Shown here in pieces: positions 35,804 to 45,683 of a stretch of 64,000 nucleotides of DNA. A program made the translations under genes and the position numbers. The notes beneath the pieces were generated by a model, which had not been told where the DNA came from, made no database searches, and saw only the letters and a list, made by a program, of their open reading frames with translations. Numbering within the stretch: position 1 is the stretch's first letter; each line of letters starts with the position of its first letter. The stretch comes from Indibacter alkaliphilus LW1 (lineage in GTDB: Bacteria > Bacteroidota > Bacteroidia > Cytophagales > Cyclobacteriaceae), in the NCBI RefSeq assembly GCF_000295935.2, contig NZ_ALWO02000037.1, positions 398,259 through 462,258 on the forward strand, in the 5' to 3' direction.

Positions 35804-35828
35804 ACCTGTAGAGAAATACTCCACAGGT
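35804..35828 (-). terminator. Terminator after glutamine synthetase
   Basis: On the minus strand a 10-bp stem (ACCTGTGGAG/CTCTACAGGT, one mismatch) is followed by eight T residues, 26 bp past the stop codon. Confidence 0.85.
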
Positions 35829-35854
35829 CTTTAAAGGTTGACTATGAAAGTCTT

Positions 35855-38017
35855 TTATTTGATAAATAACATTTCTCTGTATTTGACTAATGGCCAAAAT
35901 TCATCATCAACAAGAAGCTCTAGCTTATCTACAGCATACCGGATCTTTTCGAAGTACCCTTCTTTGACTTGATCACAATAACCTTTCGCTCTTTTGACTA
36001 TATCTTCTTCTTTGTTCAGCTTCCTTCTGGCATCGATCATCGCCATGACATTCTGTTTCAAAGATTCTATATGCGTGCTCACCTCTTTGATGGTATCAAT
36101 CGCAGCTGTATTGTCAAGTCCGAGTCCTTTTAATCCATTTGCGTTTTCGATAAGCTTATTTTGATATTGAATGGCAGTTGGGATTACATGATTCAGAGCA
36201 AGGTCACCCATTACTCTGGATTCAATCTGTACTTTTTTCAGATAGTTCTCCAACATGATTTCATGTCTTGCATGCAACTCTACCGGACTCAATACATTGT
36301 GTTTTGAGAAAAGCTCAATTACTTTCTTGTCCAAATAGGTATCCAAAGCAAACGGAGTACTCTTCAAATTAGATAAGCCTCTTTTTTTCGCTTCTTCTGC
36401 CCATTCATCAGAGTATCCATCCCCTTCAAATCTGATTTTTTTGGAGTCTTTGATATATTTTCTAAGAACATTGACAATTGCAATTTTCTTTTCCTTACCT
36501 CCAGAAATTTCCTTTTCAATATCCTTGGCCATTGACCTCAATACCTCCGCAACGATTACGTTGAGAAAAGTCATTGGACCTGCTGAATTGGCACTGGATC
36601 CCACCGCTCTGAATTCAAATTTATTACCGGTGAAGGCAAAAGGCGAGGTCCTGTTTCTATCTGTATTATCCAAGATGATCTCAGGAATTTTAGAAATCCC
36701 CAGTTTCATGTACATGTTATCACCCTTTTCAATTTTCAGATTTCCATTTTTCTCTAACTCATCCAAAACAGAAGTTAAAGTGGATCCTAAAAACACAGAC
36801 ATAATGGCCGGGGGAGCTTCATTGGCACCTAGCCTAAAATCATTACTCGCTGATGCAATTGAAGCCCTCAACAAATCTGCATTGTCGTAAACAGCTTTTA
36901 CAGTTGCTACCACAAAAGTCAGGAACTGAAGGTTTTCTCTAGCCGAATTACTTGGCTGAAACAAATTGACTCCAGTATCAGTAATCAATGACCAGTTGTT
37001 ATGCTTACCGCTACCATTAACACCGGCGAAAGGTTTTTCATGGAACAAAACCTTAAGATTATGCTTTTCCGCTACCTTATCCATTAGATCCATCAACAGC
37101 TGATTGTGGTCTACAGCTTTATTGATCTCTTCAAAAAGGGGAGCTACCTCAAATTGACCTGGGGCCACTTCGTTGTGCCTGGTTGATACTGGGATACCTA
37201 ATTTCAGTGCTTCAACTTCAAAGTCCATCATAAAGTCTTTCACACGGGTAGGAATAGATCCAAAATAATGATCTTCCAATTGCTGACCCCTTGCAGGATT
37301 ATGTCCAAAAACTGTTCTTCCGGACATTACCAAATCAGGTCTTGTGGCAAACAAGGCTCTGTCGATAACAAAGTACTCCTGCTCAACACCTAGAGATGGT
37401 GTAACTTTTTTCACATTTCTATCAAAAAGCTGACAGATTTCTACAGCAGCACTATTGATTGCCTCCATGGATTTCAATAAAGGAGTTTTGTAATCCAATG
37501 CCTCTCCTGTATAAGCTACAAAGATGGTAGGAATACAAAGGGTCCTGTCGAAGATAAAAATCGGTGAAGAAGGATCCCAAGCCGTATAACCTCTTGCCTC
37601 AAAAGTAGAACGGATTCCACCATTTGGAAAAGAAGAAGCATCCGGTTCTTGTTGAACCAATGCCGAACCTTTAAATTTTTCTATTCCAGCATGAGCATCA
37701 AAAAAGGAATCATGCTTCTCAGCTGTTGACCCAGTCAATGGCTGAAACCAATGGGTGTAATGGGTTACTCCCTTTGATAAAGCCCAAGTTTTTACAGCTG
37801 ATGCGATTTCTTCTGCAGTAGACGGGTCTATTTTAGCCCCTTTATCTGTTGCTTCCAAAACCTTCTTATAAACTGAAGGTGCTAAAGATTCTTTCATTTG
37901 CTTGGTACCAAACACGTGGCTGCCAAAGAAGTCTGAAATTTTACTGGATGGAGGAACAACATTTGTTTTTGGTCTTCCTTGCGCTATCAGGAGCGCTCTT
38001 TGTCTTAAAGTTGCCAT
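35855..38017 (-). CDS. glnN: Glutamine synthetase type III
   Basis: At 720 residues this matches the large GSIII enzymes of Bacteroidota and cyanobacteria rather than the 450-residue GSI. It starts with the GSIII N-terminal domain (FFGSHVFGTKQMKESL, THYTHWFQPLTG). The catalytic core has GVEQEYFVIDR, HNEVAPGQFEVAPLFEE, GVNGSGKHNNWSL and ANEAPPAIMSVFLG, and the C-terminus is helical (LNHVIPTAIQYQN). It makes glutamine from glutamate and ammonia with ATP. A TATTTTTG box lies about 33 bp before the ATG. It is a single-gene transcript. Confidence 0.96.
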   Translation of the reverse strand: MATLRQRALLIAQGRPKTNVVPPSSKISDFFGSHVFGTKQMKESLAPSVYKKVLEATDKGAKIDPSTAEEIASAVKTWALSKGVTHYTHWFQPLTGSTAEKHDSFFDAHAGIEKFKGSALVQQEPDASSFPNGGIRSTFEARGYTAWDPSSPIFIFDRTLCIPTIFVAYTGEALDYKTPLLKSMEAINSAAVEICQLFDRNVKKVTPSLGVEQEYFVIDRALFATRPDLVMSGRTVFGHNPARGQQLEDHYFGSIPTRVKDFMMDFEVEALKLGIPVSTRHNEVAPGQFEVAPLFEEINKAVDHNQLLMDLMDKVAEKHNLKVLFHEKPFAGVNGSGKHNNWSLITDTGVNLFQPSNSARENLQFLTFVVATVKAVYDNADLLRASIASASNDFRLGANEAPPAIMSVFLGSTLTSVLDELEKNGNLKIEKGDNMYMKLGISKIPEIILDNTDRNRTSPFAFTGNKFEFRAVGSSANSAGPMTFLNVIVAEVLRSMAKDIEKEISGGKEKKIAIVNVLRKYIKDSKKIRFEGDGYSDEWAEEAKKRGLSNLKSTPFALDTYLDKKVIELFSKHNVLSPVELHARHEIMLENYLKKVQIESRVMGDLALNHVIPTAIQYQNKLIENANGLKGLGLDNTAAIDTIKEVSTHIESLKQNVMAMIDARRKLNKEEDIVKRAKGYCDQVKEGYFEKIRYAVDKLELLVDDEFWPLVKYREMLFIK

Positions 38018-38049
38018 TTTCTACAATAAGTGGTTTGTTTTTATAGCTA

Positions 38050-38057
38050 CAAAAATA
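38050..38057 (-). promoter_or_regulatory. Candidate -7 box for glutamine synthetase
   Basis: On the minus strand TATTTTTG matches the Bacteroidota TAnnTTTG element 33 bp before the ATG. No good -33 TTTG is seen at the expected distance, so support is partial. Confidence 0.35.
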
Positions 38058-38196
38058 AGGAATAATATTAAAATATGAGATTAAGGGTGTTTTTTAATGC
38101 TGATTTTGTAATTTTTTACATTCTTTTTAAAAATTAAGGCTGTTTTTTATCAATAAATGCTCAGAAAAGTAGCAAAAAGCCCCTCAAAATAGAAAA

Positions 38197-38226
38197 TTGA
38201 AAACTTCTGGATATTAATTACCTTTG
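38197..38226 (+). promoter_or_regulatory. Bacteroidota-type promoter of mtaB
   Basis: TTG at 38197-38199 is followed after exactly 19 bp by TACCTTTG at 38219-38226, matching the -33 and -7 consensus. The leader to the GTG start would be about 15-20 bases and contains AAGGAG. Confidence 0.6.
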
Positions 38227-38249
38227 CGACTTGAGAAAAAGGAGATAAA

Positions 38250-39593
38250 GTGAAAAAGGTAGCGTTTTATACACTGGGCTGTAAATTAAATTACTCTGAG
38301 ACATCTACAATCAGCAGGATGTTTGAAGCAAAAGGGTATCAAAAAGTGGATTTTCAGGAAAATCCGGATATCTATATCATAAACACCTGTTCGGTGACAG
38401 AAAATGCAGACAAGAAGTGTAAGAAAATTGTGAAGGAGGCTAAAAAGATATCTCCCAACTCTTATGTCACCATAATCGGATGTTACGCCCAATTAAAACC
38501 AAAAGAAATTTCGGAGATAAAAGGTGTGGATGCTGTGTTAGGTGCCGCTGAAAAATTCCGGTTGATTGAACTCTTGGATGGCTTTGCAAAAGAGCAAGAA
38601 ACAAAAATTCTGGCTTCGGAAATTAAAGAAGCCAATACTTTTAACAATGCCTATTCCATCAATGACAGAACCAGGACATTCCTCAAAGTACAGGATGGCT
38701 GTAATTATGGCTGTGCATTCTGTACCATCCCCTTAGCAAGGGGCAAAAGCAGAAGTGATACCATAGATAATATTTTAGAATCCGCCCGGGAAATCTCCCA
38801 AACCGATGTCAAAGAAGTGGTTCTCACTGGAGTGAATATTGGGGACTTCGGGATACAGGATGGCAAAAGAAAAGAGAAGTTTGAAGACCTGGTGCGTGCA
38901 CTGGACGAGGTAGAAGGCTTGGACAGGATAAGGATATCTTCTATTGAACCTAATTTGTTGACCAATGAAATCATCACATTTGTTTCCACTTCTAAAAGAT
39001 TTGTTCCCCACTTCCATATTCCATTGCAGTCAGGAAGTAATACCATTTTGAGAAAAATGGGCAGGAGATATTTAAGAGAGCTGTATGAAGACCGAGTGGC
39101 CAAAATCAAATCACTGATGCCCCATTGTTGTATTGGTGTAGATGTCATAGTGGGCTTTCCTGGGGAGACAGACGAATTATTTTTAGAAACTTACAATTTC
39201 CTCAAAGAGCTTGACATTTCTTATTTGCATGTTTTCACATACTCTGAAAGAGCTAATACCAGAGCTTCTGAAATGGAGGAAGTAGTCCCTATGAAAAAGA
39301 GGAATGAACGCTCTAAAATGCTCAGAATCCTTTCAGAGAAAAAAAGAAGGAAATTCTATGAGGAAAATTTAGCGAAAACATTCACGGTTCTCTTTGAAGA
39401 GGATGTAGAAGATGGAAAAATGCATGGCTTTACTGAAAACTACATCCGCATCGCTGCAAAGTATGACCCGATACTCATCAATGAACTTAAAGCTGTGACA
39501 TTAAGCGAGATCAATGAGAAAGGAAATGTAGAAGTACTTGAACCTGAAATCGTTTTTGAATCACATAGTACAATCAATTCATTAAATAATTAA
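38250..39593 (+). CDS. mtaB: tRNA t6A37 methylthiotransferase MtaB
   Basis: The 447-residue radical-SAM enzyme adds a methylthio group to N6-threonylcarbamoyladenosine at tRNA position 37. The N-terminal UPF0004 domain holds three cluster-binding cysteines (TLGCKLN, NTCSVTENAD, IGCYAQ). The radical-SAM motif CNYGCAFCTIPLARG lies near residue 150, and GVDVIVGFPGETD and a C-terminal TRAM-like domain follow. The TLGCKLN and short linker fit MtaB rather than MiaB or RimO. The start is GTG, supported by an AAAAAGGAGAT ribosome-binding site and a promoter directly upstream. Confidence 0.94.
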   Translation: MKKVAFYTLGCKLNYSETSTISRMFEAKGYQKVDFQENPDIYIINTCSVTENADKKCKKIVKEAKKISPNSYVTIIGCYAQLKPKEISEIKGVDAVLGAAEKFRLIELLDGFAKEQETKILASEIKEANTFNNAYSINDRTRTFLKVQDGCNYGCAFCTIPLARGKSRSDTIDNILESAREISQTDVKEVVLTGVNIGDFGIQDGKRKEKFEDLVRALDEVEGLDRIRISSIEPNLLTNEIITFVSTSKRFVPHFHIPLQSGSNTILRKMGRRYLRELYEDRVAKIKSLMPHCCIGVDVIVGFPGETDELFLETYNFLKELDISYLHVFTYSERANTRASEMEEVVPMKKRNERSKMLRILSEKKRRKFYEENLAKTFTVLFEEDVEDGKMHGFTENYIRIAAKYDPILINELKAVTLSEINEKGNVEVLEPEIVFESHSTINSLNN

Positions 39594-39669
39594 AAGAATA
39601 CAGAATTTTATTTGGCTATACCAAACAAATACTCATTAAAAGTGTTATATTAGTGTAAAAACAAACACT

Positions 39670-40023
39670 ATGAGCAATTTCTTTAATCCCGAAGGCAGAA
39701 TAAGCCGAAGAAAATACTGGATCTTTTTTATCATATTTTATTGGACCAATCTATTGGCTCTCTTCAAAATGTATGATGCTTTTACCATGGATGATATGAT
39801 TTCATTCGCGGCATTTGGTGTCGTTCTGGTCGCAACAATTATTTTATTGTTGATACAATCTATTAAAAGACTACATGATATTGGGCTAGATTGGAAATAT
39901 GCTCTTTACCTATTAATTCCACCTCCGATAAATTTTATTGGATTTATTTGGTTAGGGGTAAAAAAAGGTCAGGATAAATCCAATGAGTATGGAGATGATC
40001 CGAAAAAGACCGATATCATTTAA
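39670..40023 (+). CDS. DUF805 family membrane protein
   Basis: The 117-residue protein begins with FFNPEGRISRRKYW, the typical DUF805 start, and has three to four hydrophobic segments. A LLIQSIKRLHDIGLDW motif between them is highly characteristic, and the end is a charged GVKKGQDKSNEYGDDP tail. Function of the family is unknown. Its last eight bases overlap the 3' end of the convergent GMC oxidoreductase gene, with no space for a terminator between them. Confidence 0.88.
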   Translation: MSNFFNPEGRISRRKYWIFFIIFYWTNLLALFKMYDAFTMDDMISFAAFGVVLVATIILLLIQSIKRLHDIGLDWKYALYLLIPPPINFIGFIWLGVKKGQDKSNEYGDDPKKTDII

Positions 40024-41704
40024 TATTTCCCTTTTTAAATTCACTTACAGCATGATTAACTGCTCTGGCTGTCAGGGCCATGTATGTAATTGATGGATTT
40101 TGTGTACCTGTAGAAGTCATGCAAGCTCCATCAGTGACATATACATTATTGCATAAATGCATTTGGTTCCAAGCGTTCAGAAGAGACGTTTGGGGATCAT
40201 GTCCCATGCGGACTCCACCCATTTCATGAATATCCAATCCCGGGGCTTGTTGTGTGTCCCAAGATCTTATATTTTTACAACCTGCTTTTTCAAGCATCTC
40301 TGACCCTTGTACTAAAAAATCTTTGAGCAGCTTTTCATCATTGACATCATAATCTATATCAATTTTCAACAAAGGAATGTCCCATTGATCCTTTTCCAAG
40401 GAATCTAATTTCACCTGATTTTCAGCCTTCGGGATAGTTTCTCCCTGCATCATCATAAAAACCGTCCAGTCACCGGGAACAGAGTTTTTTTCTTTAAATC
40501 CTTCACCAAAGGCCTCTGCAGCCTGAGCTCCCCAACCTCTTCTTCCAGCAGTATAAAAAGACATGTATCCTCTCAAAAAATCCATTTCTTGTTTTTTAAC
40601 ATTTCGAAAGTTGGGCAACATAACTGCAGTAGGTCTTCTTCCAAAATAATTCTTATCCTTAAACCCTTCAAATTCAGCTCCGATATTGCCCCTGTAATTA
40701 TGAAAGGCTATGTATTTGCCCAAAATACCGTTATCATTTCCAAGACCATTAGGAAATCTTTTGGAAATGGAGTTCAGTAAAATCAAGTTGGAATTCAACG
40801 TAGATGCATTGAGAAAAATAATTTTGGCATAATATTCCTTTACTGCTTTATTTACTCTGTCCACAACTCTTACTCCTGTTACTTTCTCTCTGTTGTCGTC
40901 ATAGATAATAGAGTGAACCACCGAATCAGGCCTTATGGTCAGATTTCCGGTTGCAGCGGCAGCCGGTAAGGTAGAAGAATTGGAACTAAAATAAGCACCA
41001 AAAGGGCAACCTCTATAGCATTGGTTTCTGGCCATACACTGTCCCCTTCCTTGAGCAATATGATGAGCTTCGGGCTCTGTCAGGTGGGCACATCTTCCTA
41101 TCATTACATATCTATCTTTGTAATTGGCGAGAATTCTGTCTTTGATTTCTTTTTCAACACAATTCATCTCCCAAGGCTTAAGAAACTCTCCATCGGGCAA
41201 AGTGTCTACGCCGTCCCTATTTCCGCTGATCCCAACAAACCGCTCTACATAACTGTACCAAGGGTCAATATCTTCATAGCGAATGGGCCAATCTACAGCA
41301 AACCCATCCCTTGCAGGCCCTTCAAAATCATATTTACTCCATCTTTGGGTTTGTCTGGCCCAAATTAGAGACTTACCTCCGACCTGATAGCCCCTAACCC
41401 AGTCAAATGGCTTTTCCTGCTTATAGGGATGCTCTGTATCTTTTACGAAAAAATGTTCTGTATCTTCCTGATAAGCATAACACCTATTGACGATGGGATT
41501 TTGGATTTTATCTTCCAAGGGGATACGGTTACGATGAGGCATATCCCAAGGATGAGCTGTCATTGTAGGATAGTCTTTTAAATGCTGAACATCCCTTCCT
41601 CTTTCCAACACAAGGGTTTTGAGTCCTTTTTCACAAAGCTCCTTCGCTGCCCATCCTCCACTGATACCGGAACCAATTACTATAGCATCAAATGTATTCG
41701 CCAT
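40016..41704 (-). CDS. GMC family FAD-dependent oxidoreductase
   Basis: The 562-residue protein has an N-terminal dinucleotide fold (DAIVIGSGISGGWAAKEL, residues 6-23). It has GMC-type features: GGKSLIWARQTQRWS, a cysteine-rich segment GQCMARNQCYRGCPFGAYFSS, and the C-terminal HEMGGVRMG and VTDGACMTSTGTQNPS region with the active-site His/Asn. Relatives oxidise sugars, alcohols or sugar acids, often with a separate gluconate-dehydrogenase-like small subunit, which is not present here. No signal peptide is visible. It starts 2 bp after the stop of an ABC permease gene, so the two share a transcript. Confidence 0.9.
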   Translation of the reverse strand: MANTFDAIVIGSGISGGWAAKELCEKGLKTLVLERGRDVQHLKDYPTMTAHPWDMPHRNRIPLEDKIQNPIVNRCYAYQEDTEHFFVKDTEHPYKQEKPFDWVRGYQVGGKSLIWARQTQRWSKYDFEGPARDGFAVDWPIRYEDIDPWYSYVERFVGISGNRDGVDTLPDGEFLKPWEMNCVEKEIKDRILANYKDRYVMIGRCAHLTEPEAHHIAQGRGQCMARNQCYRGCPFGAYFSSNSSTLPAAAATGNLTIRPDSVVHSIIYDDNREKVTGVRVVDRVNKAVKEYYAKIIFLNASTLNSNLILLNSISKRFPNGLGNDNGILGKYIAFHNYRGNIGAEFEGFKDKNYFGRRPTAVMLPNFRNVKKQEMDFLRGYMSFYTAGRRGWGAQAAEAFGEGFKEKNSVPGDWTVFMMMQGETIPKAENQVKLDSLEKDQWDIPLLKIDIDYDVNDEKLLKDFLVQGSEMLEKAGCKNIRSWDTQQAPGLDIHEMGGVRMGHDPQTSLLNAWNQMHLCNNVYVTDGACMTSTGTQNPSITYMALTARAVNHAVSEFKKGNIK

Positions 41705-41706
41705 GT

Positions 41707-42951
41707 TTACTCGTACCTTAATGATTCAATAGGGTCAAGTTTGCTCGCTTTGTATGCTGGAAAATATCCGGAAGCCAATCCCACAACAACACAAATCAAG
41801 AAAGCCACAAAAATCCAAAACCATGGAACCAGGAAGCCTCCGGGCCCAATAGCATTTGCCACAATATTACCAATTCCAATCCCCAAAATCACACCCAATA
41901 TCCCTCCCAAAATACAAATAACAACTGCCTCAATCAAAAACTGCTGCCTTATTCTCAATGGTGTAGCTCCAAGAGCCTTTCTTACTCCAATTTCTCTTGT
42001 CCTTTCCGTCACAGAAACCATCATAATATTCATCAAGCCTATAGCAGCTCCCAATAAAGTAATAAAACCTATTCCGAATCCACCGATTCTTAAGTATCCT
42101 GCTACTTCTTCCAGGCTTTCTCCTACAGATTGACTCTTGGTAATTTCAAAAGAATCTTCCTGCCCTAACCTATCCTGACGTATTTTTCTCATGATTCCGG
42201 TCGCTTGCCCCATTTCATATTCCAATTGCAAAGGATCTGAACCCTTGGCTGTCAGGTTATATCGAAAAGTACCTCTGGTATCCAGTCTACTTGCATTTTC
42301 TACAGGTACAAAAATTGATCTGTCAGCACCTGGCCCTCCTCCGACTGCTCCTTGTTTCTCCAAAATTCCAATGATGGTATATTTCCTTCCAAACATGGTG
42401 ATATTATCATTGATAGGATCTTCATTTTTTTCAAAAAGAGTTTCTACAATGTCCTGACCTATTACACATACATTACTTCCATATCTAACCTCAGTGCTAC
42501 TAAAATTCCTACCTATTTCCACTTTCAAGCCCTTAAGATTGAAATACTGCTCGTCTCCACCAGTTACCCTGACATTTGGATTGGTCTTTTTGGATCCTCT
42601 TTTCACTTCTACTGCAGAACTGATTGTTGTATATACTGTAGAAGGTCCGGTTCTACTAAATTCATTTTGGAATTCCAATACCTCTTTGTATCTCAAGGGA
42701 GGAAAGGTTTTTTGGGCAACACCATCCTGTACGCCTCTACCTCCTGAAAAACCTCTGGACCTCACATCAAAATTACTGGCTCCCAATCCTGAAAAACTTT
42801 CTTCAATTTGTGCTTTGATACCATCAATAGCTGTCAACATTCCTACCAGGGAGGTAATTCCAATTGCAATTATAGTTCCTGTAAGTATAGTTCTCAGCAA
42901 ATTCACCTTTACTGACTTCAAAGACTCTCTGATATTTTCGAGCAAGTTCAT
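41707..42951 (-). CDS. MacB/FtsX-type ABC transporter permease
   Basis: The 414-residue membrane protein has one N-terminal transmembrane helix (about 20-42: ILTGTIIAIGITSLVGMLTAI). A large periplasmic MacB-PCD domain and three C-terminal helices follow (about 280-405), with the FtsX motif MMVSVTERTREIGVRKALGAT. MacB-type permeases work by mechanotransmission with a separate or fused ATPase, moving lipoproteins, antimicrobial compounds or proteins. No ATPase gene is adjacent, so it must borrow one. It is the first gene of the pair with the GMC oxidoreductase. Confidence 0.9.
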   Translation of the reverse strand: MNLLENIRESLKSVKVNLLRTILTGTIIAIGITSLVGMLTAIDGIKAQIEESFSGLGASNFDVRSRGFSGGRGVQDGVAQKTFPPLRYKEVLEFQNEFSRTGPSTVYTTISSAVEVKRGSKKTNPNVRVTGGDEQYFNLKGLKVEIGRNFSSTEVRYGSNVCVIGQDIVETLFEKNEDPINDNITMFGRKYTIIGILEKQGAVGGGPGADRSIFVPVENASRLDTRGTFRYNLTAKGSDPLQLEYEMGQATGIMRKIRQDRLGQEDSFEITKSQSVGESLEEVAGYLRIGGFGIGFITLLGAAIGLMNIMMVSVTERTREIGVRKALGATPLRIRQQFLIEAVVICILGGILGVILGIGIGNIVANAIGPGGFLVPWFWIFVAFLICVVVGLASGYFPAYKASKLDPIESLRYE

Positions 42952-43095
42952 ATTCTGTTCGGATTAGGACAATTAACCCTTGGATAGGCCAATTGAAGAA
43001 ATAATTATAATTAATAAAATAGGAAGTTTTGTGAATTTGGTAAAAAAATGATCAAGTTTCAGAAATCTTCACATGATTTAAGCTTTTCCTAGGAA

Positions 43096-43707
43096 TCAAT
43101 GCATGCGATCACTTCTTAATTCCAGCTTCGAAATAACATTTGCTTCGTAGTCAAGCCATTCTTGCCACCTTGACTCAACCTGCTTTTGATCACCATAGTA
43201 CCTGGCCAAATCCAAAAAATTAACATAATGTCCTGCCTCTGAAACCATCAATTCATAATAAAAACCTTTTAATTCTTCATCTTGAATATGTTTTGACAAT
43301 AGTTTAAAACGCTCACAGCTTCTGGCTTCAATCAAGGCATTCATCATCAAATGCTCTGTCAACTGTTGATTCCTACTCCCCCCTTTTCTGATGAATTGAC
43401 TAAGCTTGATCACATATTCATCTTTTCTTGGTTTACTGAATTTATACCCTCTCTTTTTGATCTGATCCATGACTCTTTCAAAGTGGCCCCATTCTTCAGC
43501 TACTACAGGCGTCAATTCTTCAACAACTTTTTCAAAATCATGAAAATTGACAATCATTGAAATACAGGAAGATGCCGCCTTCTGTTCACAATAAGCATGA
43601 TCCACTAGAATATCTTCAATATTCATTTCTGCAATATTGACCCATCTGGGATCTGTGGGCAATTTCAAATTAAGCATCTTCTGCTTTGTCGTCTCTATCC
43701 AGCTCAT
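43096..43707 (-). CDS. miaE: tRNA-(ms2io6A)-hydroxylase MiaE
   Basis: The 203-residue protein is a ferritin-like di-iron enzyme that hydroxylates the isopentenyl group of ms2i6A37 in tRNA. Iron ligands are recognisable in ILVDHAYCEQKAA, VAEEWGHFERV, MNALIEARSCERF and MVSEAGHYVNF. The length fits MiaE. It is the last gene of an lpxK-porin-miaE unit, starting 2 bp after the porin gene. Together with mtaB it is the second tRNA position-37 modification enzyme in the window. Confidence 0.93.
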   Translation of the reverse strand: MSWIETTKQKMLNLKLPTDPRWVNIAEMNIEDILVDHAYCEQKAASSCISMIVNFHDFEKVVEELTPVVAEEWGHFERVMDQIKKRGYKFSKPRKDEYVIKLSQFIRKGGSRNQQLTEHLMMNALIEARSCERFKLLSKHIQDEELKGFYYELMVSEAGHYVNFLDLARYYGDQKQVESRWQEWLDYEANVISKLELRSDRMH

Positions 43708-43709
43708 GT

Positions 43710-45683
43710 TTAGTCAAATAAGGGCCAGCTAATTCCTAAATCCAAGACTCTCTTGAGCCCTGTGAAATAAGGGGTCACAAAATAACCCGGTTCATTTAAT
43801 GTATTGATATTGATATGATTGAATCTCAATAAAATCCTTGTCCTGTTGATCCTGGCGTTTAGAAAAAAATCTACAACGGGATATGCAAAAACCATGAATT
43901 CATTTTGCAAATGGAAGTTTTGCAAAGCAGGATTATAAGCTTCCGCAAAATTATCACTTCTAAACCTACCCTCAACACCTATTTGGATAAATAGATTTTC
44001 ATCGAACATAGGGCTATCATAAAAAATACGGCTATTGACCACAAATTCAGGAATTCTAAAATTATCAGCTCCGCCTCCAGATATTAAAGTGTAATAAATA
44101 TCGGATTCCCAGAAAAACTTATTTCTGATGTTAAAAGAATAATTAAGTCCCGGAATCAACATAAAAGCTTCCCCATTAGCTTGAGCAGCTTGTTGATTTT
44201 CATCAAAAAACACATAATTATTCACTCTGTTGATGGTCAGGTTTGGCCGAAACCTAAAACCTGCAAAGTCAGCTTTGATCACCCCTTTGACCTGATCCAG
44301 CCCGATATTACCAAATCTATTCGACCAACGATGATGATTTCCCCTGTTCAGCTGTTGTATGGATGTTGGTTTATACAATGCTTTGGTATAAGATGCTTCC
44401 AGCCAAGGTGAAATAAATAAACCATGAAGCCTGAAAGCCCCAGGCAATAAATACTCTCCTTCTGCTTCAAATCTCCATTGAGGATTGATCTCTCCCCGCA
44501 AAGCTCCACCAAGATAGAGCTCATCAAATCCATTGGGGTTGACCATAAAAGGGCTGTTCATACTGCCTGTTCTATACCTGATAAAGGCATTGTAGAATAA
44601 TGGACCAATATCACCCTTAAAACCAGCCTCATTTCTCCACTCAGAAAACCTAAATTCATTAGCAGTACTGTCAAGTGTATTGAATCTTACCGGATTATAA
44701 AGGTTGAAGAAAGTTGAATCCCCCGTTCGCAGGTTTGCATTAAAGTCCATTTGCTGGATCTTCCTATCAAAAACATGATAGACTTGCCAGCCTTTTACCA
44801 ATTCGTATTCATGGTAAAGGTGTACCTCCTGCCTGAGATCAATTGCTCTTGAGTTCCTTAACCACACCTTGGCATCTTCATAGGCAAAAAGGATTGAGTT
44901 TTCATCTATTTCAGGAGGGATTATCCCTCCCTGTTCCCTCACTTGATGCTTCATTCTGGAAAAATTACCCAACAAGAAATACTTTCCGTTTTCGGACCTG
45001 TAGTTGGTGTGTAAAGAATAGGAAGTCTGTTCGGTCAGATTATCATCTCTCGCACTTGGATTGAGTGTTTTTCTTGACCTGATCGTACTTAGATTGAACC
45101 CTACATTCCATCGAGGATTGATATTTCTTGCAAATGCCAGATCAAGCATATTTCTATTCCCTCCTCCCCAAAAAGCATTCATCTGGGTAAATGGAGATTT
45201 TGTATCATAATACTTCATGCTGTCTGCAGCATTATGGTACAAATCATATACATGAAAGCCTGAAGTGGTCCCGATCATTTTGGGAGCTTGATAAAAAATA
45301 GGCTTGGCAGCGCTACCTATATTACCCAGATCCTGATACATCCAACCTGATTGGGCTACTGGTTCATAGTAGTGAAAATTATTTAAGACAGTATCAATTT
45401 CATATTTGATCTCTCTGTTTTTTCTGATATCCTTCTCAAAAAAATACAATGAAGTTCTAGGCCCAAAAACCATCTTAGTAGAATCATCGATTAATTTTTT
45501 CCTTTCCCCTGATTCTTGCTGCATCTGTTGCTCGGGGTCCTGCCCTTGTTGCATTTGCATCCCCTGATTTTGCTGTCCAGGGGGAGTTGTCGTCGGGCTT
45601 ATAGGTCTTATCTGCGCTTGAATTGCTCCATAGCTTGCAAAAAAGGTGATCAGAAAAATCAATATTGAAAGTTTACTTCTCAC
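43710..45683 (-). CDS. Putative porin (Porin_10 family)
   Basis: The 657-residue protein has a signal peptide of about 23 residues (ending AIQAQ) and a Gln/Met/Pro-rich linker (about 28-60). A long run of amphipathic beta strands typical of the Bacteroidota Porin_10 outer membrane family follows, ending in LGISWPLFD. Marks include GPRTSLYFFEKDI, FWGGGNRNMLDLAFARNINPRWN and the YFVTPYFTGLKRVLDLG end. The substrate is unknown. It overlaps the end of lpxK by four bases and is followed by miaE after 2 bp. The link to lipid A synthesis suggests envelope biogenesis, but only by neighbourhood. Confidence 0.85.
   Translation of the reverse strand: MRSKLSILIFLITFFASYGAIQAQIRPISPTTTPPGQQNQGMQMQQGQDPEQQMQQESGERKKLIDDSTKMVFGPRTSLYFFEKDIRKNREIKYEIDTVLNNFHYYEPVAQSGWMYQDLGNIGSAAKPIFYQAPKMIGTTSGFHVYDLYHNAADSMKYYDTKSPFTQMNAFWGGGNRNMLDLAFARNINPRWNVGFNLSTIRSRKTLNPSARDDNLTEQTSYSLHTNYRSENGKYFLLGNFSRMKHQVREQGGIIPPEIDENSILFAYEDAKVWLRNSRAIDLRQEVHLYHEYELVKGWQVYHVFDRKIQQMDFNANLRTGDSTFFNLYNPVRFNTLDSTANEFRFSEWRNEAGFKGDIGPLFYNAFIRYRTGSMNSPFMVNPNGFDELYLGGALRGEINPQWRFEAEGEYLLPGAFRLHGLFISPWLEASYTKALYKPTSIQQLNRGNHHRWSNRFGNIGLDQVKGVIKADFAGFRFRPNLTINRVNNYVFFDENQQAAQANGEAFMLIPGLNYSFNIRNKFFWESDIYYTLISGGGADNFRIPEFVVNSRIFYDSPMFDENLFIQIGVEGRFRSDNFAEAYNPALQNFHLQNEFMVFAYPVVDFFLNARINRTRILLRFNHININTLNEPGYFVTPYFTGLKRVLDLGISWPLFD

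Noticed and set aside
36441-36890. 149-codon frame antisense to glutamine synthetase
   Set aside because: Shadow frame inside a conserved gene with no independent support.
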